A DNA stretch of 64,000 bases from Alphaproteobacteria bacterium. Lineage in GTDB: Bacteria > Pseudomonadota > Alphaproteobacteria > CALKHQ01. Every line of letters begins with the position of its first letter. Positions within the stretch are counted from its first letter, which is position 1. The translations under genes and the position numbers were made by a program. Below the pieces are notes generated by a model. The model did no database searches, was not told the DNA's origin, and saw only the letters and a program-made list of their open reading frames with translations. Positions 1 to 9,000 of the stretch are shown here, piece by piece. The stretch covers positions 124,001 to 188,000 of the forward strand of contig JAWKYB010000014.1 in the NCBI GenBank assembly GCA_041396705.1. Direction: 5' to 3'.

Positions 1-600
1 CGACGTGCGCAGCAGCCGGCCGAGGTCGAGCCGCGCCGCCGGCATCGGCGCCGGCGCATCCGACCGGGTCAGCGCCACCGGAACCGCGGCGAGCGAGACC
101 AGGATCGAGGCGATCAGGTAGAGGGCGATGGTGCCGCCGCGGTCGAGCAGCAGCAGCAGCTGGCCCGCCGTGATCATGGTCAGGTTGATCACGACATAGA
201 CCGAAAAGACCACCCCGCGGGTTTCGTTGCTGGCCTTGTCGTTCAGCCAGCTCTCGATGACCATGTAGAGCACCGCGAAGCACATGCCGGTGCCTGCGCG
301 CAGCAGCCACCAGGTCAGCGGCAGCACCAGCAGCGCGTGGGCCAGCGCGATGCACGAGGCGATCGAGACCATCGCCGCGAAGGTGCGGATGTGGCCGGCG
401 CGGGCCACCACCCGCGGCCCGAACAGGCAACCGGCGAGAAAGCCCAGGAAGTAGGACGACCCCAGGATGCCGAGCGCCAGCGAATCGAATCCGGCCGCCT
501 GACCGCGCAGCGGCAGCAGCGTCGTCTGCAGGCCGTTGCCGACCAGCAGCAGGGCGACGCTGGACAGCAGGGCCGCGACCGGGACCAGGGCTCGGAGCAT
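1..600 (-). CDS. MFS transporter, N-terminal part (runs off window)
   Basis: The frame reads from an ATG at 598-600 leftwards off the window edge, giving about the first 200 residues of an integral membrane protein. Hydrophobic helices start at about residues 5, 38, 75, 97, 130 and 160. After the second helix comes a motif-A-like GxxxGPRVVARAGH loop. A segment reading ESWLNDKASNETRG near residue 120 resembles the YcaD-type branch of the major facilitator superfamily. The substrate cannot be told. It lies downstream of the two acyltransferase-TPR genes on the same strand, with a 92-bp gap holding a short direct repeat. The C-terminal half is outside the window. Confidence 0.85.
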   Translation of the reverse strand, partial: MLRALVPVAALLSSVALLLVGNGLQTTLLPLRGQAAGFDSLALGILGSSYFLGFLAGCLFGPRVVARAGHIRTFAAMVSIASCIALAHALLVLPLTWWLLRAGTGMCFAVLYMVIESWLNDKASNETRGVVFSVYVVINLTMITAGQLLLLLDRGGTIALYLIASILVSLAAVPVALTRSDAPAPMPAARLDLGRLLRTS

Positions 601-635
601 GCGGCGTTTCCTCGCGGCCAGCCTTGGCCCGAACG

Positions 636-696
636 CCGGCGCGGCGCAAGCCCGCGCATCTCAGGCACCGGCGCGGCGCAAGCCCGCGCGTCTCAG
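636..696. repeat. Short tandem direct repeat, 2 x about 29 bp
   Basis: A GC-rich unit beginning CCGGCGCGGCGCAAGCCCGC and ending in TCTCAG occurs at 636-664 and again at 668-696, a period of 32 bp with one mismatch. The second copy overlaps the stop codon of the acyltransferase-TPR gene that starts at 2321. It probably arose by local duplication. No function is evident. Confidence 0.7.
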
Positions 697-2321
697 CCGC
701 CGGCGCGCGCGAACGCCTGCATCGCCTCGTCGAAGCGGCCCAGCGCCTTCAGCGCGTTGCCGCGGTTGCGGTGGGCGGCGGGATCGTCCGGATCGATGGC
801 GGCCGCGCGTTCGAAGGCCTTCAGCGCCGGCGCGTGCCGCCCGAGCGCGCTCAGCGCAATTCCCCAGTGGGTGTGGACCGCCGCGATCTCCGGCGCCAGC
901 CGCGCGGCCAGCTTCAGCTCGCGCTCGGCGTCCTTGAAGCGGCGCTGCTGCAGCGCCAGCAGGCCCAGCATGTCGCGGGCATCGAAGCTGTTCGGCTGGG
1001 TCTTCAGTACGGCGGCGAGGACGCGGCCCGCTTCCGCAGGCTTGCCCTCGCGGGCGAGTGCGCGCGCCCGGCCGATCTCCGCCAGCCGCGCCGGGTCGCC
1101 GGCCGTGCCCGACCGCTGCAGCAGGTCGCGCGCGCCGGCGTGGTCCGGATCGACTTCCAGGATCTGGCGGCAGGCGCTGGCGCTGAGCGCGGCCTGCCCG
1201 GCCTTGTGCATGGTCTCGGCATGGCCGAACACCACCGGCACCGCGCGCGGCTCCAGCCGGTCGCGCAGGTTGCGGCGGCTGGCGGTGACGATCATCTGGC
1301 AGTCGAGCACCCGCTCGTCCGGGTCGAACATGTACTTGTAGCCATGGTTGCCGAGCTGCAGGTCGTAGGTGGCGAGCCCGCGCTCCATCGCCATGCGCAG
1401 GCAATGCAGGTGCAGCACCAGGCCGGGCGACGGGTTGCCGGGCCGCATGTCGCGGGCGGAGACCAGCCCGACCAGGCTGCGGTTCTTCGCGTCGACCAGC
1501 CAGCCGTCCGCCGCCACCGGCGTGTCGCCGCGCCACGCCAGGCTGAGGCCGGCAATGCCGGCGGCGAAGCAGGCACGCAGCATGACCCGGTGGTTGTCGG
1601 CCTCGGCGTCCAGTTGCGGCTTCGGCTTGACCGGCGCCCACCGCGCCTCCCACAGCCGCATCAGGATGGCCAGGTCGCGCTCGAAGCTGTCGGCGTCGGC
1701 ATCGGTGATGCGCAGGAGGCCCTGCTCCACCCCGCGCAGCGCGGCGCGGACGTTGCGGCGCACCTTCGGCTTCAGCCGCGTCATCAGATAGTCTTCGAAG
1801 TCGGCGGGTACCCGCACGATCGGATAGACCGAGTAGTCGGTGTCCTCGCCGGCCATGCTGCGGTGGAAATGCAGCCGCTCGAACTCGGGCACCGGGAAGC
1901 GGTCGGTGAACAGCGCGACCCGGCGCGGCGCGTTGGCGATGGTGTCGAGATAGAGCTCGGCCCAGTTCAGCCCCGCGACCGCCTCGGCGAAAGCCGGCAC
2001 CGCTTGCGTCTCGAAGCGCGGGTCGCAGAGGATGCCGGTGTAGCCGGCGAAGGGCGTGCCGCCCATGCGGATGGTGTTGTAGAACCCGCCCTGGTCGCGC
2101 ATTTCCGACCACAGCTGCAGCGGCAGAAAGGCGACGCGCGGCGCATCCGGTGCCGGCCGGGCCGCCAGCACCAGCCATTGGCGCGTCTGTATCGCCAGCC
2201 AGTTGGCCATCCAGGTCCAGGACAGGAACACCTGCGCCTCGGGGTCGGCGTCGTAGACGGCGTTCCAGTCGCGCTCGCACGCGGTCAGCCGGTCGGTCGT
2301 ATCGATGACCTCGATCTGCAT
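693..2321 (-). CDS. GNAT-type (BioF2/CelD-like) acyltransferase fused to TPR repeats
   Basis: The protein has 542 residues. Residues 1 to about 360 resemble the FemAB/CelD-like GNAT fold (Acetyltransf_6): an N-terminal FLSWTWMANWL segment, a basic RLKPKVRRNVRAAL stretch near residue 185, and a late GNHGYKYMFDPDERVLDCQM segment. Residues about 390-542 are tetratricopeptide repeats (for example LGLLALQQRRFKDAERELKL). The ATG at 2319-2321 is preferred because a purine-rich GGGAGAG lies just upstream and the start aligns with the paralogue at 4070. Related acyltransferases modify polysaccharides or peptidoglycan; a role in acylating a surface glycan is inference. The fusion and the duplication are the unusual points. 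Confidence 0.8.
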   Translation of the reverse strand: MQIEVIDTTDRLTACERDWNAVYDADPEAQVFLSWTWMANWLAIQTRQWLVLAARPAPDAPRVAFLPLQLWSEMRDQGGFYNTIRMGGTPFAGYTGILCDPRFETQAVPAFAEAVAGLNWAELYLDTIANAPRRVALFTDRFPVPEFERLHFHRSMAGEDTDYSVYPIVRVPADFEDYLMTRLKPKVRRNVRAALRGVEQGLLRITDADADSFERDLAILMRLWEARWAPVKPKPQLDAEADNHRVMLRACFAAGIAGLSLAWRGDTPVAADGWLVDAKNRSLVGLVSARDMRPGNPSPGLVLHLHCLRMAMERGLATYDLQLGNHGYKYMFDPDERVLDCQMIVTASRRNLRDRLEPRAVPVVFGHAETMHKAGQAALSASACRQILEVDPDHAGARDLLQRSGTAGDPARLAEIGRARALAREGKPAEAGRVLAAVLKTQPNSFDARDMLGLLALQQRRFKDAERELKLAARLAPEIAAVHTHWGIALSALGRHAPALKAFERAAAIDPDDPAAHRNRGNALKALGRFDEAMQAFARAGG

Positions 2322-2432
2322 CGCGCTGCCGCTCTCCCCCGGGACTCCTTGCGAGCATAGGGATCGACGCAGGCCTCGCAACCCGTTGCGGCAAGACCGC
2401 TCGCCTTGCAAGCGGCACAGCGGTGCGGCCGG

Positions 2433-4070
2433 TCAGCCGGTTCTGCGCAGACCCGGCGCCGTGCCGCCGTTCGCGCGCAGCATCCGCAACGCGCCCGCGC
2501 GGTTGCTGTGGGCATCGGCGAGATCGGGCTTGAGGGCGATGGCGCGATCGAAGCTGGCCAGCGCCTCGGCGGCACGGCCGAGGCCGACCTGGGCCTGGCC
2601 GAGCTGGTTGTGGACAATCGCGGACTGCGGGCCGAGCCGCGCGGCATGGGCGAGTTCCCGCTCGGCGGTCTTGAACTGGCGCCGCTGCAGCGCCGCCAGG
2701 CCCAACATGTGCCGCGCCTGGAAATTCTCCGGCTCCAGCCGCAGTACCGCGTTGAGCACCCGCGTCGCTTCGACCAGGTCGCCGGCCCGCGCCAGCTGGC
2801 GGGCCAGTTCGAGCCGGCTCGCCACGGCGGACGACGGCGCGGTCGCGTGCTGCGCCGCCGCGGCCACTGCCTGCAGGCCCTGCTTGGCGTCGCGCGATTG
2901 CGGCTCGATCCGCAGGATCTGGCGATAGTTGGTCTCCGCTTCGTGCAGCCGGCCCGCCGCGCACAGGCTCTGGGTGTGACGCAGCGCCGCCGGCAGGCAG
3001 CGCGGGTCCAGCTCGCGGTCCAGGGAGGTCTCAACCCGCCAGCGAACCGCCTTCTGGAACACCCGCGCGTTTTCCGCCCCGAATGAGTATTTGAAGCTGT
3101 GGTTGCCCTGCAGCAGGTCGCAGACCGCGTAGCCCCGCTCGATCGCGTGGCGGATCGCCAGGGCGTAAAGGACCAGTCCGGGCGAGGGGTTGCCGAACGA
3201 TTCGTCGCGGCTGAAGATCTTGAACAGCATCGCCTTCTTGGCGTCGTCGAGCAGGTTCGCCAGCGCGCCCAGCGGCCGGTCCCCCTGCCACATCATCGTC
3301 ATGTACAGCGTTCCGGCACCGCAGCAGCGGCGGAACATCTCGACATGGCGCTCGACATAGGACCGGTTCGCGGCCGAGCCCCAGCGCAGGTTCCAGAAGC
3401 GGAACATGATCTCGAGGTCCCGCTCCAGCGTGTCGGCATCGGTCACGGTCACGCGCAGATCGTCGGACTCGTCCACCTGCCGCAGGAACCGGCGCACCTT
3501 GCGGCGGGTTTCCTTGCTGAGCCTGTCTTCCAGGTAGCTTTCCCAGTCGCCCGGCAGCGCGATGCGCGGGAACAGGCTGTGGTCCGTGCCGTCCGCATAG
3601 ACGACCTCGAAGTCGCGCTGTGCGAAATCGGCCTGCGGGAAGGCATCGACGATGGCGCGCATCCGGCGCTCGGACGCATGGAACGCGCCGAACACGATTT
3701 CGCGCCAGCGAATGGTCCGCAGGGTGGCGGCGAAGGCCGCCGCCGCCGCGCGTTCATGCTCAGGCCGGCACAGCATGCCGGTGTAGTCCGCGACCGGCAG
3801 ACCGGCCATGGCGACGACCGTGAACAGGCCGCCGCCCTTGGCGCCGATGGTCTGCAGGCGCAGCGGCAGGAAGGCGCAATAGCGCCCCTGCGGATCGTCG
3901 TCGGTACGGGCGGCGAGCACGATGCCATCCTGGACAACGCCGCCCAGCCAGTTCGACATCCACGTCCACGACAGGAAATACTGGGCCTCGGGATCGGCTT
4001 CGTAGACGGCAGTCCAGTCGCGCTGCAGGGCCGCGAGACCATCGGCGCTGTCGATAACGTCCACGTGCAT
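2433..4070 (-). CDS. GNAT-type acyltransferase fused to TPR repeats (paralogue)
   Basis: This 545-residue protein is a clear paralogue of its downstream neighbour. Both begin with a DVID/EVID strand, then a D-(W)-NAVY/TAVY helix and PEAQ-x-FLSWTWM. It carries the same basic segment (KETRRKVRRFLRQV) and the same GNHSFKYSFGAENARVFQ block near residue 345. C-terminal TPRs cover about residues 375-545 (LGLAALQRRQFKTAERELAH). The ATG at 4068-4070 was chosen by alignment with the paralogue. The pair is probably co-transcribed, with 111 bp between the genes. Cytoplasmic acyl transfer to a sugar is plausible from the family; the substrate is unknown. Confidence 0.8.
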   Translation of the reverse strand: MHVDVIDSADGLAALQRDWTAVYEADPEAQYFLSWTWMSNWLGGVVQDGIVLAARTDDDPQGRYCAFLPLRLQTIGAKGGGLFTVVAMAGLPVADYTGMLCRPEHERAAAAAFAATLRTIRWREIVFGAFHASERRMRAIVDAFPQADFAQRDFEVVYADGTDHSLFPRIALPGDWESYLEDRLSKETRRKVRRFLRQVDESDDLRVTVTDADTLERDLEIMFRFWNLRWGSAANRSYVERHVEMFRRCCGAGTLYMTMMWQGDRPLGALANLLDDAKKAMLFKIFSRDESFGNPSPGLVLYALAIRHAIERGYAVCDLLQGNHSFKYSFGAENARVFQKAVRWRVETSLDRELDPRCLPAALRHTQSLCAAGRLHEAETNYRQILRIEPQSRDAKQGLQAVAAAAQHATAPSSAVASRLELARQLARAGDLVEATRVLNAVLRLEPENFQARHMLGLAALQRRQFKTAERELAHAARLGPQSAIVHNQLGQAQVGLGRAAEALASFDRAIALKPDLADAHSNRAGALRMLRANGGTAPGLRRTG

Positions 4071-4263
4071 CTGGCTACCCCGCCGCCGCCACCGTCGCCC
4101 ATGACAGCTACGATGCCGCCCAAGCGGCCGCAATCGGCCAAAGGTGTGAGAGCCGGCCGGGTTCGCAGCGCAAAAGGAGTAGTGCGGGCCTGCGCCGCCC
4201 GCGCGGACGATTTCCCGACGGCGGCAGATGCGTTAAATCAGACCGAGAACCGGGAGCCGGACC

Positions 4264-4896
4264 ATGCTGAAACTGTTCTATGCACCGCGGACCTGCGCAC
4301 TTGCCTCGCACATCGCGTTGGAGGAGGCCGGCGCCGACTACGAGACGGTGGCGCTGGACTTCGCCCGTGGCGAGCAGCGCGAGCCCGACTATCTGGCGGT
4401 CAACCCCAAGGGCCGGGTGCCGGCGCTGGCCACCGACCGCGGCATCCTGACCGAGACGCCGGCGATCCTCGCCTATGTCGCGCAGAGCTTCCCGGCGGCC
4501 CGATTGGCCCCGCTCGACGACCCGTTCGCCTTCGCCCGCGTGCAGGCCTTCAACGCCTATCTGTGCGCCACCGTCCATGTCGCCCACGCCCACAAGCGCC
4601 GGGCCGGCCGCTGGGCGGACGAACCGGTGGCACAGGCGGCGATGGGCCGCAAGGTGACGGAGAACATGGCCGCCTGCTTCGCGCTGATCGAGCGGGAGAT
4701 GTTCGCCGGCCCGTGGGTGATGGGCGCGGACTACACGATCTGCGACCCCTACCTGTTCACCATCGCCGGCTGGCTGGACGGCGACGGCGTCGACATCGCC
4801 ACCCTGCCCGCCATCGCCGACCACCATGCCCGGATGCAGCAGCGGCCGGCGGTGGGGCGGACGCTGGCGATGCAGGCGGCGCCGGCCGCGGCCTGA
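4264..4896 (+). CDS. Glutathione S-transferase family protein (beta-class-like)
   Basis: The protein has 210 residues. The N-terminal thioredoxin fold begins LKLFYAPRTCALASHI, with a Cys at position 11 where beta-class bacterial GSTs keep their catalytic Cys10. The VNPKGRVPAL and LTETPAILAYVA segments are the cis-Pro and gamma-glutamyl-binding regions. The all-helical C-terminal domain contains the GADYTICDPYLF N-capping box. A GGGAGCC ribosome site precedes the ATG. GSTs conjugate glutathione to electrophiles or act in thiol repair; the substrate is not predictable. It is 18 bp upstream of the DUF1272 gene, so the two are probably co-transcribed. Confidence 0.92.
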   Translation: MLKLFYAPRTCALASHIALEEAGADYETVALDFARGEQREPDYLAVNPKGRVPALATDRGILTETPAILAYVAQSFPAARLAPLDDPFAFARVQAFNAYLCATVHVAHAHKRRAGRWADEPVAQAAMGRKVTENMAACFALIEREMFAGPWVMGADYTICDPYLFTIAGWLDGDGVDIATLPAIADHHARMQQRPAVGRTLAMQAAPAAA

Positions 4897-4914
4897 GCGG
4901 GTAAGGAGCGCGCG

Positions 4915-5223
4915 ATGCTGGAGCTCCGGCCGAACTGCGAATGGTGCGACAAGGACCTGCCGCCAGACGCCGCCGATGCGATGATCTGCAGCTACGAGTG
5001 CACCTTCTGCGCCGACTGCGTGGCGACCCACCTCGCCAACGTCTGCCCGAACTGCGGCGGCGGGTTCGTGCCGCGGCCGATCCGCCCGGCCGGCGAATGG
5101 CGGCCCGGCGTCTCGCTGGCGAAGAAGCCGCCGTCGGACCGGCGGCGAAGTCTGGCTTACGGACCCGACGACCTCGCCGCCCACATCACCCGTATCAGGG
5201 ACATTCCGCCCGGCGCGCGCTGA
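4915..5223 (+). CDS. DUF1272 zinc-ribbon protein
   Basis: This 102-residue protein matches the DUF1272 family. Its first 50 residues contain eight cysteines (8, 11, 25, 29, 32, 35, 44, 47) arranged as CxxC pairs around a YECTFCADC core, as expected for two zinc-binding ribbons. The C-terminal half is basic and probably disordered. An AAGGAG site lies just before the ATG and only 18 bp separate it from the upstream GST, so they likely share a transcript. The family has no established function. Confidence 0.88.
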   Translation: MLELRPNCEWCDKDLPPDAADAMICSYECTFCADCVATHLANVCPNCGGGFVPRPIRPAGEWRPGVSLAKKPPSDRRRSLAYGPDDLAAHITRIRDIPPGAR

Positions 5224-5364
5224 GCCGGGTCGACACGAGCGCTCCCGCCGCTGAGAATGGGGCATCGACCCCATGGGATCCGATGCGGCGGCGAGCGATC
5301 TTCCTTGCCATGGAACGGCCCCGACCACCCGACGGCCGCCACGCAAGCGAAGGAGACCCCTGTC

Positions 5365-6027
5365 ATGAAGATGCTGGCCACGAAGAAGCTGATCGCCGCC
5401 GCCGCTCTCGCCGCGACGACCGCAACGGTCTTGCCGACCGCACCGGCCACGGCCCAGGGCAACTACGGCGTCTATCTCACCGGCGTGCAGGTGGTGCAGA
5501 TGCGCACCAACGCCGACGACCCGTACATCATCGCCTACATGGTCGACCAGAACGGCAACGTTTCGCAGCCGGTCTTCATCCCCGGCCAGAACGAGCCGTG
5601 GCGGAATGTCCGCGTCGGCGACGTGTTCCGCCTCGACCAGCGGGTCTGGTACGGGCCGGAGCAGACCGTGCAGCTGCAGGCCCACGTCTACCAGTACGAA
5701 ACGGGGCTGCGCGACTTCGTCGCCGGCTTCACCAGCGTGACCACCAAGATCGCCGGTGCGCTGGTCGCGGTCGGCACCGGCGGCCTGGGTGCGGCAGGCG
5801 GCGTCGCAGTCGGACTCGCCGGCGAGGCCGCAGCCCAGGCGGTGCGCGACACGGCCGGCGACTCGATCCCGCTGGGCGAGGCGAACGTGACGCTGGAACT
5901 GGCGCGTGCCGGGTCGCTGGCCGACGGGCCGACCAACGAGCATCTCGGCATCTACTACGACTTCTACACCGAGCATAACTGGAACGGCGCGGTGTACGGC
6001 CTGTTCTGGGAGGTGCGGCGCCAATAG
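5365..6027 (+). CDS. Secreted protein of unknown function
   Basis: I do not recognise the family. The 220-residue product starts with a typical signal peptide: KKL, a hydrophobic AAAALAATTATVL stretch, and a likely cleavage after ATA near residue 30. The mature part has a beta-rich N-terminal half with several acidic and aromatic residues. A Gly/Ala-rich helix lies near residues 130-160 (VAVGTGGLGAAGGVAVGLAG) and the end is aromatic (NWNGAVYGLFWEV). The ATG at 5365 has an AAGGAG site 9 bp upstream; earlier in-frame starts lack one. It is flanked by unrelated genes and looks monocistronic. Confidence 0.75.
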   Translation: MKMLATKKLIAAAALAATTATVLPTAPATAQGNYGVYLTGVQVVQMRTNADDPYIIAYMVDQNGNVSQPVFIPGQNEPWRNVRVGDVFRLDQRVWYGPEQTVQLQAHVYQYETGLRDFVAGFTSVTTKIAGALVAVGTGGLGAAGGVAVGLAGEAAAQAVRDTAGDSIPLGEANVTLELARAGSLADGPTNEHLGIYYDFYTEHNWNGAVYGLFWEVRRQ

Positions 6028-6048
6028 CGCACCGCCGGCGCCCGGGAC

Positions 6049-6080
6049 CGGCCGGCCCGCAGTCGAGATCGGGCCGGCCG
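6049..6080. terminator. Stem-loop between convergent genes
   Basis: A perfect 11-bp inverted repeat (CGGCCGGCCCG and its complement, 10-nt loop) lies between the convergent stop codons of the secreted-protein gene and clpS2. There is no T run on either side, so it may be a weak or factor-assisted bidirectional terminator. Confidence 0.5.
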
Positions 6081-6096
6081 CCATACTTGCGGCCGG

Positions 6097-6402
6097 CTAT
6101 TCCTCCGGCTCGGTGGTGAAGGTCAGCGGGTGGCCGGCCTCGCGGCCGGCGTCGGTCGCCTCGGTCGCCTTGGTCTCCGCCACCTCGCGCGTGTAGACCG
6201 CGACCACGCTGGCACCCAGGCGATGCGCGGTCATCATCACGCGATAGGCCTGGTCCTCGCTCATCCGGAACACGGCCTTCAGCACCGCGACCACGAATTC
6301 GCGCGGCGTGTAGTCGTCATTGAGCAGGATCACCTTGTGCAGGCGCGGCCGCTGCGTTTTCGGCAGCACCCTGGTGCGCGATCTGGTGTCGATGTCGCCC
6401 AT
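6097..6402 (-). CDS. clpS: ATP-dependent Clp protease adaptor ClpS (ClpS2-like)
   Basis: The 101-residue protein shows the ClpS core: KVILLNDDYTPREFV (the NDDYTP N-degron-binding element), MSEDQAYRVMMTAH and the AETKATEATDAG helix. The C-terminus FTTEPEE and the PREFVVAVLKAVF wording are typical of the second alphaproteobacterial paralogue, ClpS2, not the clpA-linked ClpS1, and no clpA is adjacent. It delivers N-end-rule substrates to ClpAP in the cytoplasm. The ATG at 6400-6402 is preferred to an upstream start that would add 19 non-conserved residues. It lies downstream of cckA, 92 bp away. Confidence 0.93.
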   Translation of the reverse strand: MGDIDTRSRTRVLPKTQRPRLHKVILLNDDYTPREFVVAVLKAVFRMSEDQAYRVMMTAHRLGASVVAVYTREVAETKATEATDAGREAGHPLTFTTEPEE

Positions 6403-6494
6403 GGCCCAGTACCGTCGGGCGACCTGTCGCGGCCGCCCCGCACAGCAACTCTGGGCCAACTGCCGGAATTCGTCCAGGGCCGCGCGCGGCGGCG

Positions 6495-8978
6495 TCAGCC
6501 GTTCAGCACTTCCTTCACCATCGAGGCGAGATCCTCGAGGTTGAACGGCTTGGCCAGGAAGTGGATCTCGGTGTCGTCGGCCAACCGCTCGCGGATGGCG
6601 TCCTCGGCATAGCCGGAGATGCAGATCACCTTGATGTCCGGAATGCGTTCGCGGACGTGGCGGATCAGGGTCGGGCCGTCCATCTCAGGCATCATCACGT
6701 CGGTGATCATCAGGTCGATGGTGTCGGCGTTCTCGTCGAGCAGGTCCAGTGCCTGCTCGCCGCCGTTGGCCGCCAGCACCTCGTAGCCCTTGTTCTTCAG
6801 CGCACGGGTCGAGAACAGCCGCACCGCGTCCTCGTCCTCGACCAGCAGCACCCGGCCGGCGCCGGTCAGGTCGCGCGCCACCCGCGGGCCTTCCTTGGCC
6901 GGCTGCGCCGTGCCCTCGGCCGGGATGTGGCGCGGCAAGTAGACCGAGAAGGTCGAGCCCTGGCCCAGCACCGAATCGGCGAAGATGAAGCCGCCGGTCT
7001 GCTTGACGATGCCGTAGCAGGTGGACAGGCCGAGCCCGGTGCCCTCGCCCAGCTCCTTGGTGGTGAAGAACGGCTCCCAGATCCGGTCGATGATCTCCTT
7101 CGGGATGCCGACGCCGGTGTCGGTCACCTTGATGCAGACGTAGTCGCCCGTCGGCATCGCCTCGTGCACCCGGTCGTCCTCGCCGGCGACCGACAGGTTC
7201 GAGGTCTGGATCGTCAGCATGCCCTGGCCGGACATGGCGTCGCGCGCATTGACCGACAGGTTGATGATCACGTGCTGCAGCTGACTTTCGTCCACCTTCA
7301 CCGGCCACAGGTCGCGGGCGTAGATCATCTTCAGCTCGATGCCCTCGCCGAGCAGCCGGCGCAGCATGTGGCCGAGCTCGGCGACCGTGTCGGTCAGGCT
7401 GACCACGCGCGGCGTCAGCGTCTGCTTGCGCGAGAAGGCGAGCAGCTGGCGGACCAGGTTGGCGGCGCGATTGGCGTTCTGCAGGATCTGGTCGACGTCC
7501 TCGTACGACTGGTCGCCCGGCACCATCCGCGCCAGCAGCAGGTCGCAGAAGCCGATCATCGCGGTCAGCAGGTTGTTGAAGTCGTGCGCGACGCCGCCGG
7601 CGAGCTGGCCGACCGCCTGCATCTTCTGCGCCTGGGTGAACTGCTGCTCGAGCTGGCGCTGGGTGGTGATGTCGACCACCGTCGCCAGGATGCTGTCGAC
7701 CGCGCCGTCGGCATCGGTCATCGGCGTGAACACGATCGAGACGATCACGGTCTGCTTGGCGCGCCAGGCGACGTCGATCGCGTCCTGCGCCTGGCGGCTG
7801 CCGACCGCGGCGCCGAGCTGCGCCTCCACCACCTCGCGGGCGTCGTCGGCGACGAAATCGACCAGCGCACGGCCGCGCAGCTTGCGCTCGGCGCCGGTGT
7901 CGGCGTCGGCCGGCAGGGCGATGCGGCCGAAGGCCGGGTTGGCGTAGGTGACGGTGCCGCGGGTATCCAGGAGCGCGATGCCGACCGGCGCCCGCTGGAC
8001 CGCGTCGCTGAACCGGCCGCTGGTCTCCGCGGCCAGCGGCCCCTGCCCGCCGCGGGCGGCGCGCGGGATCAGTGCGCCGACGCTGCCGGCCGACGGCTCG
8101 CCGTCGCGCAGCGGCGCCTCGTAGAAGGCCGCGCCGCGGCGCGCACCGTCGTGGCCGCGCAGTTCGACGACGGCCGGCTGGGCCGGATCCGGCGCCGCCA
8201 CGACCTCCTTGGCGAGATCGGCCCAGCGCAGGCGTCCGGCGGCAGCGGCGTCGCCATCGACGGCGGCGATCTGCGCCAGCTGGGCGTTGCCGTAGCGCAG
8301 CATGCCGCCGGCGTCGAGATGGCAGACACCAACCGGCAGCCGGTCGAGGATGGCGCGGTAGTGCGCCACCTCGGCCTCGGCGCGCAGGATCGCGGCGCGG
8401 TCCTCCGACACGTCGTCGAAGGTCCATTCGATGCGGCTGTCGCTCTCGCCCTGACGCGCCCGCACCCGGAACGCGCGTTCGCGATCGCCGCTGCGTATCT
8501 GGATCACCGCAGAAGCGTTGCGGCCGGATGCGCGGGCGAGCAGATCCGCGACCGTCTGCCGGGTCGCCGCCTCGTCCACCGCCTGCCCGGCCAGATCGTC
8601 GATCCGGTTGGCCGCGCTGCGCGCGAAGGTGCGCCAGAAGGCCTGGTTGGCCGCGATCAGGTTGCCGCCGCCGTCGGTCACCGCGGCCGGCGCCCCGGCC
8701 GCGACCGCGGGGACCGGTTCGGCCGCGCCTGCGTTGCGGGCGGCGACCTGGCGGATCGCAAGGACGCAGACCACCCCGACCGCGGCGGCGATTGCGGCGG
8801 CGGCGAACACGCCGACCGAACCCGCCTGGGCGATCCACGCGACCAGCACGGCCGCGCCGAAGCCGATCAGCGCGGAACCGGCGACGACGGAGCGGGCGAT
8901 CGCGCCCGCATCCTTCGCCCGGCTGCCGCCGCCGGCCAGATCGCCGCGGAGGAACGAATTCTCGACCGTGCTGCTCAT
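6495..8978 (-). CDS. cckA: Hybrid sensor histidine kinase CckA
   Basis: This 827-residue protein has two transmembrane helices at about residues 28-78, PAS-like regions (a clear one at about 325-450, with PVGIALLDTRGTVTYANPAF), then a HisKA domain with GGVAHDFNNLL (phospho-acceptor His near 466). The ATPase follows (NLSVNARDAM, DTGVGIP, GEGTGLGLST), then a C-terminal receiver domain with LLVEDED, LMITDVMMPEMDG (Asp near 760) and a lysine in LAKPF. This order and wording match CckA, the kinase-phosphatase that feeds ChpT-CtrA. It sits directly downstream of flhB, as seen in other Rhodospirillales. CtrA-type sites in the window suggest it regulates its own neighbours. Confidence 0.92.
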   Translation of the reverse strand: MSSTVENSFLRGDLAGGGSRAKDAGAIARSVVAGSALIGFGAAVLVAWIAQAGSVGVFAAAAIAAAVGVVCVLAIRQVAARNAGAAEPVPAVAAGAPAAVTDGGGNLIAANQAFWRTFARSAANRIDDLAGQAVDEAATRQTVADLLARASGRNASAVIQIRSGDRERAFRVRARQGESDSRIEWTFDDVSEDRAAILRAEAEVAHYRAILDRLPVGVCHLDAGGMLRYGNAQLAQIAAVDGDAAAAGRLRWADLAKEVVAAPDPAQPAVVELRGHDGARRGAAFYEAPLRDGEPSAGSVGALIPRAARGGQGPLAAETSGRFSDAVQRAPVGIALLDTRGTVTYANPAFGRIALPADADTGAERKLRGRALVDFVADDAREVVEAQLGAAVGSRQAQDAIDVAWRAKQTVIVSIVFTPMTDADGAVDSILATVVDITTQRQLEQQFTQAQKMQAVGQLAGGVAHDFNNLLTAMIGFCDLLLARMVPGDQSYEDVDQILQNANRAANLVRQLLAFSRKQTLTPRVVSLTDTVAELGHMLRRLLGEGIELKMIYARDLWPVKVDESQLQHVIINLSVNARDAMSGQGMLTIQTSNLSVAGEDDRVHEAMPTGDYVCIKVTDTGVGIPKEIIDRIWEPFFTTKELGEGTGLGLSTCYGIVKQTGGFIFADSVLGQGSTFSVYLPRHIPAEGTAQPAKEGPRVARDLTGAGRVLLVEDEDAVRLFSTRALKNKGYEVLAANGGEQALDLLDENADTIDLMITDVMMPEMDGPTLIRHVRERIPDIKVICISGYAEDAIRERLADDTEIHFLAKPFNLEDLASMVKEVLNG

Positions 8979-9000
8979 CGCCTCCCGATCGTAACGCAGT

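Noticed and set aside
636..696. CRISPR repeat or attachment site
   Set aside because: There are only two adjoining copies, no spacers, and no cas or integrase genes.
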